This document shows positions 25,101 through 50,700 of a stretch of DNA of 64,000 nt, in pieces; the stretch's first letter is position 1, and the number at the start of each line of letters is the position of its first letter. Source of the DNA: Tetradesmus obliquus (taxonomy: Eukaryota; Chlorophyta; Chlorophyceae; Sphaeropleales; Scenedesmaceae); assembly GCA_030272155.1 (NCBI GenBank), contig CP126192.1, positions 8,218,501 through 8,282,500 of the forward strand, written 5' to 3'. Position numbers and translations under genes: made by a program. The notes beneath the pieces are model-generated. The model was given only the letters and a program-made list of their open reading frames with translations, was not told the DNA's origin and did no database searches.

Positions 25101-26554
25101 CCAGCAGGCACTTGAAGATCACAGTAGATGTAGGGTTTGTGGTTGGCACAATTCCTGCAGGCGCAGCAGACAACGTGTACGGCATACATTAAGCATGCAG
25201 TACTCGCAGAACAACGTCTAGGCACGACTTGAGACGGTTGCTGTTGCTCGACCGCTCACTAACCTCGGCTGCTTCACAGCCAGCGCAACGATGATTATCA
25301 GCTGCTCAGCTGCATTCACCACACAGCCGCTGCCAAGACATCATGCAGCCCTCACCTGCGATCACGCCAATGGGCTCTGCCACCTTCTTGATGCCGTCCA
25401 GCTCATCCTCCTCGATCACGTCGCAGGTCTTCACGTCCTTATACTTGTTGTAGATGTACTCGGAGGCTGCAGGCAGGCAGTTGCAGGGCGGCACAGTTGC
25501 AGGACAGTGAAGGGATGCCCTGTCATGCTGCTGCCTTGGGCGAGCAGAGCGGGAATATTCCCGAGGTTTGAATCACACAGTCACAGCATGCTGTGTTGGT
25601 CAGCACTTGTCTGCATTCATGTAGCTGCTTATTCATAATGATATGCTGACGCTGCTTATTCATAATGCTATGCTGACACAACCTCTGCTGCTAAATGCGG
25701 GCCAGGCCACATGCATGGCACATGCCCCATGTGGTACAGCTGTAGCAGCACAGTGGGCTGGTGACTCACCAAAGTGGTTCTTGACGACCTTATCCTCCAT
25801 CAGGCCCCTGTAAGCAGGCAGAAATATGCATTCATTTAAATAAGCAGTGCTCTGTTGACCAACGAGTCAAGCCTTGCCAATGGCCACAGCAGGCAGTACA
25901 GCAGCACAGCAGGACTGAGCAGCAGGCGTGCATGCACCACAGCCACAGCTAACACAGCAATAGAGACATTCACAGCAAGCACACGGCTCCGTTGCTTCTC
26001 CTGCTTCTCGTTCCAAGGCCATTAGCGACGGTCTCGGAACAGATCATTGACCCGCCACAACAGTTATCATGGTTGGGGCCTGCATGAGACCACAAGCCCC
26101 AATCGAATCGGTTCACCACTTACATCTTTGTCTCCTCCACGGCCATGACTGCCAGCTCGATGCGCGCAGCACTTGCAGCGGAAGCTGCTGCCTTGAAAAT
26201 GTGGTCCACGTCCGCCTGAGAAAACTCCTCGTAAACTTCTTGAGCAGCACATGCTGTGTTGATAATCTCCTTGAGGCCCTGCAGGTCCGCAAGCGCGTCG
26301 GGCTTCGCTTCTGCTGCTGGAGCTGCTGCCACGGGCGCTGGCTTTGCCTCTACAACTGGAGTAGGCTTCAAAGAATTTGGCACCGTTGTCTCCTCCTTGA
26401 CGGGGGCTGCTGCTGCAGGAGCAGGGTTGTTCTTCTTGTCACCGATGTACTCGGCGCTCACGCGAGCTGCACACGGCCTGCTTGGGCGGACTGGTGCCAG
26501 TGCCCTGGATGCAGAGCGGCTGCTGGCCACCGACGTCCTGCCGGTCAGCTGCAT
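20044..26554 (-). CDS. ADHE: Bifunctional aldehyde/alcohol dehydrogenase AdhE, plastid-targeted
   Basis: Seventeen exons join in phase to 986 aa: 26554-26124, 25807-25770, 25466-25356, 25154-25088, 24859-24672, 24518-24328, 24002-23750, 23532-23352, 23177-22956, 22738-22511, 22148-22091, 21972-21814, 21597-21462, 21307-21026, 20847-20771, 20581-20409 and 20209-20044. Residues 1 to about 35 are Ser/Arg/Ala-rich and end in a VSA motif, like a chloroplast transit peptide; an Ala/Pro linker follows. The N-terminal half is a CoA-acylating aldehyde dehydrogenase with the catalytic Cys near residue 331 (GVICASEQNM). The C-terminal half is an iron-dependent alcohol dehydrogenase with GGGSPMD near 626-632, GGLDALVHAMESY, and the metal-site histidines in CHSMAHKLGGTHHIAHG. 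Together they reduce acetyl-CoA to acetaldehyde and then ethanol, regenerating NAD+ in dark anoxia. Length and order match chlorophyte AdhE. Unlike the other genes here, its introns carry no exon copies. Confidence 0.97.
22305..22456 (-). other. Long near-perfect hairpin inside an adhE intron
   Basis: Arms 22305-22375 and 22393-22456 are inverse complements apart from a few mismatches and one 7-base bulge, around a 17-base loop (22376-22392). The outer stem pairs CCCATGCTCCTGGCT with its complement; the inner stem pairs CTCGTTGTGGGCATGGAAGA. It lies wholly within the intron between the exons ending at 22511 and starting at 22148. It could be a fold-back element or a miRNA-type precursor. Confidence 0.85.
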
Positions 26555-27920
26555 GGTTGCTTAGGTGCTGTTTTGCTCGTTCACAGAATCTGCAGCAGGC
26601 CTCCTACGTTCGTCGCTATCAGTCACGTTCTCAACTTTCTTGCACTTGCCCAGGTCACGTTTGAGGCCTCACCGGCGTGCGCGGGCTACTATGAAGAAGA
26701 GGGGTTGTCGAGACGTGTCACGAGGGCTTAGCGCGTTTAGCATGACGATGCAAATGCCCGGCTTGGCCACCACGTCTGATTTAAAGCTAACACAAGGCAG
26801 ATTTTGGCTGCCAACCGCCACCACCACTGCCGGGAGCTGTTCAAGGCGGGGCAGCAGCGCCCTAGTTGCCAAGTGGGGCACCCTAGTGAAGCGCACGTCA
26901 GAAAACGTTAACGTAAACAACAATGAACAATATCACACCACGTAATGGGCGTCATGTTTGGCTGATCAAGGGTCCCTGGTGATCACCTTCGAGTTACGGA
27001 GGCTTGGCCCACTTCTGTTGTCTGGTGCTCAAGCTTCCTGCGCCAAATTCCCGTTAGCTGTTGTGCATGTCCGACTTATCTGAAATTGAATTGTGTTCAG
27101 CGGGGCTGAAGTTTGCCTAGATGTAATGTCCAAAGCACAGCCTGCAACCTTCAGGTATCTCACACAGATGTGAGTATCTGCAGATACTCACGCTCACACT
27201 TGATGTGGGTGGTGACGGCAGCCCAAGTTACATTGCAGCATTGCAGAAGAGCGCGTAGGTTCGATGCAGAGGTCTGCAACATGATCATGGCATTTCACGA
27301 AACATTGTGCGCAAGTCGCACAGCCCAATTGCTGCCCTGCTGCTTTCAATGCGTCACAGTCACTCTGATGTATCAACATGGTGTTCAACGTGCGCAAGTA
27401 TTGGGATGAACCATCATCATCATCGTGTTACCAACGCAGTGGTTTGATAAGCCGGCGATGCACAGTTGTGCATAGCACTACAAGATGGTGCAGTCACCAT
27501 GCAGCAAGGAAAAGGCCAAACTTGCGGCGCGCTGCCAGTTGCAGCCTCCAGCTACGACACAGGATGCGCCGTCGCATTGCAACAGCAGCTGCGGCATCAA
27601 ACACCGGATGGCCACGCAGTCGTTGTCACTGCTGGCAGCAACCACCAGCTCAGTTGCACTCACACCTCAGGACACACCAACAACATGCATGTGCATTGCT
27701 CCTGCAGGCTGCGGCCAACGTGTCTGCGCCACTGTTGTTGACAGAAGAGCCCAGCAGATGTGACCAACCAATCAGATAAGTGCCCCCCGCCCCCCTGCCT
27801 TCCACCCATGTCCCTACCCCGCCTCATCAACCCCAGCTGCACTGCCTGATGGACAGCAGCCTCGCATGCTGCCTCCACCACGCATGCCACAGATGCTGCT
27901 GCTGCTGCTACCTGCTGCTG
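26555..27920. other. Spacer: adhE promoter side and alpha-COP 3' side
   Basis: It holds the adhE promoter region and the 3' end of the alpha-COP transcript. A TTACA word (TGTAA on the minus strand) near 27229 is a possible alpha-COP poly(A) signal, about 690 bases past the stop. A perfect 20-base palindrome lies at 27171-27190. I see no additional coding exon. Confidence 0.55.
27171..27190. promoter_or_regulatory. Perfect 20-bp palindrome
   Basis: TGAGTATCTGCAGATACTCA reads identically on both strands. It lies about 620 bp upstream of the adhE start codon and 730 bp beyond the alpha-COP stop. It could bind a dimeric regulator or form a small hairpin; no function is shown. Confidence 0.4.
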
Positions 27921-43019
<15,099 letters not shown>

Positions 43020-44775
43020 GTTTGCTGTTCCACTGTCCTATATATTCTATCAAGGCCTTCAGCGAACAGCACTCAGCGAGGCCCCATACGCCCGTGTCGC
43101 TTGCAGCCCTGATCAATTGTCAAACTTCATATCAAGGTCCTGTACTTTGCAACGCTTAACCAGCTTCTGCTGATCGCAGCTCCCGCAAACATTGGGTTGG
43201 GGCCATGCAGTGTCAGTTGGGGTGGTGCAACTCCCTTGGGTTCAAAAGCAATGGGGACCTGTACAAGGTGTATCTTGCTGCACGATGAAGCTCTTCACTT
43301 TAGCCTTGACAGTACAGGCGCAACAATGTCCACAGAAGACATGCTGCTGCCTTTTACAAGTATGCTGTTGATGCTGCTCCTGCAGGACATTCAGAACTGA
43401 CCCGCAGGACCTCTGGGACAGAAGCATAACATGAAAGCCACGGATGCCATGTAACTGATTAGCTGAAAGTTGTTCGCGTATGCTGATGTGATGGGCCACT
43501 GCCAGTTGCTGCCAACGGCAATTGAGCAGCAGCGCTGCACCTCTGGTGCACACCTGGAGGGCTGTTTCAGTACACAGTGACTATGGTTGACCAGCCTGCA
43601 GCCCGGAGTATATGTGCATATGTGCATGCTGTCAGAGGTGACTATTGGCACATATGTCATGCTGTGTCCGCAGCAGCGCGCCAGGCAGCATTGATGAACT
43701 GCAGGAGAAGCAGCAGGTAGGGCGCAGTGAACAGCATCGGGTTGATGATGCAGGTGGCGTGCCACAGGTATGGCAACACAGGGCACCCCAGCTTCAATCA
43801 TTTTTCTGAACGTTGTCTGTTAGTCTGGACGTTTTCTCTGTCAGACAGCAGCACAGCGCCGTGACAAACACACCCCGCTGCAGAGTTTGTGCGGCTTTCA
43901 CCAGCGTATACCCCTGCCCCACCATGTAACAACTGCCAAGCTTTGCATCGTGCTGCTGACACTGCTCCATGTCAAAGTCCTTGCATGGCGCAACACCACC
44001 CAGCCTGCCGCCCCGCCCAGCTTGCATCGCATGCAGTGCAGCAGTTCTCAGCAATCGCACCAGTGCAGGTGCTGCTGATGGTGGTGGTTGGGTTGTGTAT
44101 TTGGCCTGTGCTGCCTGCAGCTGTAGGCTGGGCTGGCAAAAGCTGCCATTCCTATGCGCCAGCCTGGCCGCAAGGCGCTTTTCAGGGCGAGCATTCCAAT
44201 GAGGAATTCCACACAGCAGCTGCTTTAAGAACGTGCCCTTGAAAGCCTGCAGAAGCTCAGTTGCCTCTGCTGCTTATTATGCGCTTTTCTACTGTTGTTC
44301 CGATCCTGTTGCTGCTGCCTTGTGTCACCTTCACCTTGTGCTTGAAATGGACCCTATGCCCCAACTGACACTTGACGACTGGCATCACGATGAACGCTTG
44401 ACAGCGCAAGGGGACCCACATGCAACGTAAACGGGTGATGCCATATATTCGTTTTGATGCCACATCAGGAGCCAGTTGGTGTCGGACGTGACAGGCGTGC
44501 CAGCTCGCACATGACTGATTGATTGCCGAAAGTCAGGTGATGCTAAACGTCGATTGCAGTCAATACAGGACCTTTTGAACAATCACTTGCAGCGCTTTAG
44601 CCACTGCGTTAAGCGCAACAGCACCACGACGCAGTAGCCTGACCAGCAGCAGCCCGCCTGCAGTCAAGACCGACTGATCTGCTGGCACGGTCCCTGTTTC
44701 TCTGCACAGCTAGTTGCAAACGTATCATCTTGCAAAATTCATAAGTAGCACAGCACATCTGTACCAGCAGCAGGC
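43020..44775. other. Divergent promoter region between COPA and DNAAF5
   Basis: COPA (start 43019, minus) and DNAAF5 (start 44776, plus) are head to head with 1756 bp between the start codons. Both promoters and 5' UTRs must lie here. One short membrane-like frame is listed separately. I recognise no other exon. Confidence 0.55.
43657..43795 (-). other. Possible orphan exon, hydrophobic
   Basis: An ATG-less minus-strand frame of about 45 codons ends at a TGA (43659-43657). It includes LPYLWHATCIINPMLFTAPY followed by LLLLLQFINAAWR, a plausible transmembrane segment. It could be the end of a small unrecognised gene or an exon relic. A frame at 44060-43794 (MEQCQQHDAKLGSCYMVGQG) might precede it. 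Neither matches a family I know. Confidence 0.2.
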
Positions 44776-47700
44776 ATGGCAGCACCACCAAAGAAGAAGT
44801 CAGTAGATGAGATTTTGCGGGAGCTGAATGCCAAACCAGCTGTACCACGCAGCAGGACTACAGGCGTGCAAGGATTTGGCATCCCAGGCGTGACAACCCA
44901 TACTAGAGTGCTGCCCAAGACTCAGCCTAGTGGTGCTCAGCATGCAAAGCACATCGCAGTTGATGACGCTAGCTGTAGCAGGGATGCGCACAGGCCTGCA
45001 GGAACAAGCAGCAGCTATGACCCTGCAGCAGCAGGTGTCACACAGGAAGAGCTGCAGCAGTACCTTTCCACACTGCAGCGCACGCTGAACTGCCTAGCAG
45101 ACCCAGACAGGGGCGTGAGGAAGAATGCTGTGGCGGCGCTGCATACAAAGCTGCTGAGGGGCGATGCAGCAACACCCAAGGCTGGCAGCAACATGCTGCA
45201 GGTGGGGTGACGCAACCCAGCAGCTGTGCATTCACAGGCAGCAGCAACAGCAGAAGCAAGTGGCATTAGTCCATGAAGCTGCTGCATATGCCCAAGTGCT
45301 TGTGTAGTGAGGCGCTGCGCGCGTGCAAGTAGCAGATCACGCAGCAACAGGACACAGTGCACAAATGCTGGCTTGACCCGTTGACATGTGTTTTGCCTGC
45401 CATGGCAATCCTGTGCTGCCGCGATTTGTACAAAACCCGGTATGTCTCCTGCAGGCAGATATGTCCCGCCTGTGCAGCTGTCTGGCAGCGCCCTGCTGTT
45501 TCAATTGCTGTGGCATGCCCACTGCCGCTGTCTTTCGTTTCTTCTACTTCATTTTTCCTGCAGGCACTGCTTGCAGGCCCGCTGCTGCCGCCCCTGGTGC
45601 TGCTGCTGTCAGACCCCCTGGAGCGCTGCCGCCTAACAGCGCTGCAGCTGCTGCTGGAGGCAGCACCGCTGCTGTCAGATCCAGAGGCGCTGCTGCCTGG
45701 GCTGCTGCCGCAGCTGGTGGCTAGAATGGGGCAGCTGCCACTGCAGGAGCCTGCTGAGGAAGTGCGGCTGGCTGGGCTGCAGCTGCTGGAGGCTCTGGTC
45801 AGCAAAGCAGCCATCAGGTGAGGCTGCAGAACAAAACTTTAATGAGATAGATGTTCAATCGTTGAACATTAGGAACATCAGGAACCTGAGGAGTACAGAG
45901 CAGCTGTAGGAGGCTGCTGAGGAAGTGAGGCTTGCAGGACTGCAGCTGCTGGAGGCGCTGATCAGCAAGGCAGCCCCTAGGTGAGGCCGCTGGTGGAGTA
46001 AGCGCTTGCAGCTAAAGTCGCAGCAGCTAAACGCAGGAAACATTGTTCAACTACGCACAGCTGCTGACAGCGATTGAAACCGTCATGCTCACAAGGTGCT
46101 TTTGCCGTTGCTGCTTCTGTGCTTCTGCGCTTGCTGCATGCAGCGCGCTCACCCCTGCTGTTGAGGAGCTGTCGCTGCTGCTGGCACGCGGCTGCGAGGA
46201 TGCATTCCCAGATGCAAAGAAGGCAGCAGCTGCAGCACTCGTGGCACTTGCAGGCAGGCTGCCTGCAGGGGCACTGGAGGGCCAGGCAGAGAGGCTGCTG
46301 CAGGTGTGTGGAGTGTGGCGCTTGGCACAGCATGCCTTCCGGGTGCAACAGCCCTATGTTGCGATGCTGAACCACAGCATGTGCGGCGCAGATTCCAAGG
46401 CGAGCCACATGCCAGGCAGTAAATGTAACAGCATCCTCTGGATCTGCATGGTTGTTGCATGAGCTGAACTGAAGATGTAACCACTGTGCTGACCCAGGCC
46501 TGGTGCATGTGTGTGCTGCTGCAGGCGCTGCTGCCGGGCTTGGCACACCAGCACAGCAAGGTACGCCTGGCCATTCTGTCAGGTATACAGGCCCTGGTGC
46601 TATCTGGGATCCCTGCAGGCATCCTACAGACCCAGCTGTCTCCTGCAGTCAAGCCCCTCACCTTTGACAGGGCCGCAGCAGTGCGGGAAGCATACTATGC
46701 AGCACTAGCAAGCTGGCTGGGGTGTCAGCAGGACCAGCAGCAGCAGGATGCAGCAGCAGCGCACGCCAGGTGCAAGACGTATGCGCCGGTGCTGCTGCCG
46801 CTGCTGCTGCTGGGTGTCACGGATGCGCAGGAGAGCATAGCAGCAGCAGCATTGGCAGCTGTAGAGCAGGCTGGAGCTGCCTGGGAGCAGCAGCAGCAGC
46901 AGTTAGCTCCAGCCACACCAGCTGACAAGCCGGACTCTGCAGCCGCCCCAATGGACACAGATGACCCGCAGCAGCAGCAGCAGCCAACAGCAGGCCTGCA
47001 CAGCCCTGGCAATCTATCTGCTTCTCCAGCAGCAGTTGCTGCTGCGCAGCTGATGCCACCTTTCAATGGCTTGCCAGCTGCCGGCTGCAGGCGCATGGTA
47101 GCACAGCTACTGCCGCAGCTGCTGCCAGGCATCCTGGCAGGCTTGAAGGAGTGGACCAGCAGCTTGAGGTCTGCAGCTGCAAGGTGGGTGCTGCAGGACA
47201 TGTGGTATGGTTTGTGAGCTAGCTGAATGAGCTGCAACATCATCATGCGCGCTTGCTGCAGCTGAGCTGTGTTGCTGGCAGCACGATGCTCAGTGTGTGT
47301 GGTTCGCCTCTTTTCGAGCAGCTGCAAGGTGGGTGCTGCAAGCTGCGGCAGCATTCAGGGATAGAGTAGCTTGGTGAGGCCGCAGCTGCTGCCTGGCATC
47401 CTGGCAGGCCTCAAGGAGTGGACGAGCAGCTTGAGGTCTGCTGCTGCAAGGTGGGTGCTGCAGGGCATAAGACAACAGGTGAAGGCTAGCTGGATGAGCT
47501 GCAACAGTATGATGCGGGCTTGCTGCAGCTGAGCTGTTTTGCTGGCAGCAGGATGCTCAGTGTGTGTGATCAGCCTCTTTTCGAGCAGCAAGGTGGGTGC
47601 TGCAAGCTGCGGCAGCATTCAGGGATAGAGTAGCTTGGTGAGGCCGCAGCTGCTGCCTGGCATCCTGGCAGGCCTCAAGGAGTGGACGAGCAGCTTGAGG

Positions 47701-50700
47701 TCTGCTGCTGCAAGGTGGGTGCTGCAGGGCATAAGACAACAGGTGAAGGCTAGCTGGATGAGCTGCAACAGTATGATGCGGGCTTGCTGCAGCTGAGCTG
47801 TTTTGCTGGCAGCAGGATGCTCAGTGTGTGTGATCAGCCTCTTTTCGAGCAGCAAGGTGGGTGCTGCAGAATGTGGCAGCATTCAGGGGTAGAGTAGCTT
47901 GGTGAGGCCTCAGCTGCCGCCAGGCATCCTAGCAGGCGTGAAGGAGTGGACGAGCAGCTTGAGGTCTGCTGCTGCAAGGTGGGTGCTGCAGGGCAGGGCA
48001 GCAAGTGCACAGATAGGAACAGACGGTAGTAGACCTCTGGGGCCACCAGAGGCATGTTGATCCCCTCACTGGGTTTTGCCGTGAAGCGGGCTGGTCACGT
48101 CGGCACTTTGATGTGCATGTGTTGCAGCTCCGCCACCTCATTCACAGCAGGATGCTGACGATTGTGATCTACTGCATTTAGTGCACAGTTGTAACACTTG
48201 CATTGCGCTGTGTGATATTCACTGCGCAGGTCGCTGCACACCTGCCTGGTGCTTGCCGGTCCGGCAGCCACGCCACACCTGCAGCAGCTCTTGGCAGCCC
48301 TCATAGCAGCAATGACAGAGGAAGATGCAGAGATCGTTGTAACGCTGGCCTCCTGCTGCCGTGCAATTGGTGCCTTTGTGCCCTGCAATGCTTGGTTGCC
48401 GCTGCTCGTTGATGCCGTGTCAGACCCTAAGGCGGGTGACATCAGCCAGGCCAATACGCTGGTTGTTACATCATGCCTAGTTGCTGCAGCAGCTGCAGTG
48501 CTGCAGCAGCCAGATCCGCAGGTGCTGCAGCTGCTGGTTGCTGCGCTAGCTGCAGAAGATGTGCGCTGCAGCGAGCATGTTGGAGTGCAGCTGCAGCTGC
48601 TGTCAGTTGTAGCCAACTTGCTGCTGTGGATGCCAGACAATGCTTGTAAAGCATGTGCGCAGCAGCTGTACTTGACCCTGCTGCAGCTGCATGGTACGTT
48701 CTCAGCACAGCAGGAAGCAGACGCAGCAGCAGCAGCAGCAGCAGCAGTAGATGACAGCAGCAGCGCCAGCAGGGCTGCTGCTGCACTGCAGCAACTAGCG
48801 CAGCGCTGTGGGCTGGCAGGGGCAGGGCAGCTAGCAGAGGAACATGCGCAACAGATGCTGACGCACCTGACGGCTGATGCGGACAGCTGGAGCGCCGGCA
48901 GCGCCAATCTGCGGGGCTTCATGTCGCTGATGCGTACGGCAGAGGGGCCGTGCCTGGCTGCACTGCTGCCTCAAATCGCTCAGGTGCGTTTTGTGGTTGC
49001 GCAAATGTGGACGTTGCATTGCATTAGTGTGCGGTGTGATTGAGTCAAGGCTGCCTCCAGCTGCAGGTGTGAGTGCCGTAAGCAACCAGCAAAGACTGCT
49101 TGCCTGCTTCAGCTGGACTGGCCAGACCTTGCTATGCTGCCTTGAGGTCCAGGCTTGTGGGATCGCGCACTCCCGCTGCATTCTTTCTGCCTGTGCTGTA
49201 GCCCTTTTTGGATAACGCAGACAAGGGTGCCTGCCTATGGCTGCAGGTATATCTGGCAATGACATCATCGTCTGAGTCTGCGGCATGCTGTGCTACTGCA
49301 GGTGCCGCAGCCCATCCTCGCTGATGTAGGCAGGGATGCCTGCCTGTGGCTAGTGGTATAGCTGGTGATGGTACCAAAAGCCTGATATTGTGGCATCATG
49401 TTGTGTTACTGCAGGTGCTGCAGCCCATCCTGGCGGATGCAGACAGGGATGCCTCGCTGCGGCTGGGGCTGCTTCGGCTGCTGACCGGCCGAGATCTTGC
49501 TTTCTGCTGCCTGTGATCTGCTTTGCGTGGCTCATGCATTCTCTCTGCACTCCCTGCTCCTGCCCCTGCAGGTGCTGCAGCCCATCCTGGCTGATGCAGA
49601 CAGGGACGCCTCGCTGCGGCTGAGCCTGCTGCGGCTGCTGACTGGCTAAGAGCTTGCTCTCTGCCGTCTGCATGTGACTTGTTATGCGCGGCTCATGCAT
49701 TCTCTCTGCACTCCCTGCTCCTGCCCCTACAGGTGCTGCAGCCCATCCTGGCTGATGCAGACAGGGACGCCTCGCTGCGGCTGAGCCTGCTGCGGCTGCT
49801 GACTGGCTAAGAGCTTGCTCTCTGCCGTCTGCATGTGACTTGTTACGCTCGGCTCATGCATTCTCTCTGCACTCCCCGCTCCTGCCCCTACAGGTGCTGC
49901 AGCCCATCCTGGCTGATGCTGATAGGGACGCCTCGCTGCGGCTGAGCCTGCTGCGGCTGCTGACTGGCTAAGAGCTTGCTCTCTGCCGTCTGCATGTGAC
50001 TTGTTACGCTCGGCTCATGCATTCTCTCTGCACTCCCCGCTCCTGCCCCTGCAGGTGCTGCAGCCCATCCTGGCTGATGCTGATAGGGACGCCTCGCTGC
50101 GCTTGAGCCTGCTGCGGCTGCTGGACAGCCTCATGGAGCAGCCCGGCACTGCTGCTGCATTCGGCGGCAGCAATGCAGCGCTGGTGCTGGTGGCTCTGCT
50201 GATGCCACCGCTGGTCTGGAGGGCAGGCAAGGTGCGTGGGTATGCGCCGTACATGGCATGGCTTCATGTGTGCTTTCGACACCAGAGCTACGGTCGAGTC
50301 CGTCGTTCACCTGAATGCGTTGTTGCGGTGTTTGTGCAGTCCACTTATACTACTGCTGTTTCTGCTGCCTCTGTGTGTCTGCGTGTGTGCATGTTACCCC
50401 AGGCTGTAGCTGCGGTGCGCTTTGCAGCCATCACAGCCCTAGCTGCTGAAGCTTCCTTTCACTGCTGGTGTGTTTCTGCTGCCTATGTGCGCATGCTACC
50501 GCAGGCTGCAGCTGCAGTGCGCTTCTCAGCCATCACAGCCCTGGCCACCTTCCTGACAGCACAGCTGGCCCCGCCAGAGGTGCTGCTGGCTGCAGTGCAG
50601 CAGCAGGGTGGTGGGCTGCTGCCGCTGCTGGCGCAGTGCCTAGATGAGGACTGGTACAGCGATTTGAGGCACACCGCGTGCTACGTGGAGCGGCTGCTGC

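Noticed and set aside
20044-26554. Recent bacterial transfer or contamination for adhE
   Set aside because: Seventeen exons, a transit peptide and codon use like its neighbours show a resident nuclear gene. An ancient bacterial origin of the family is not excluded.
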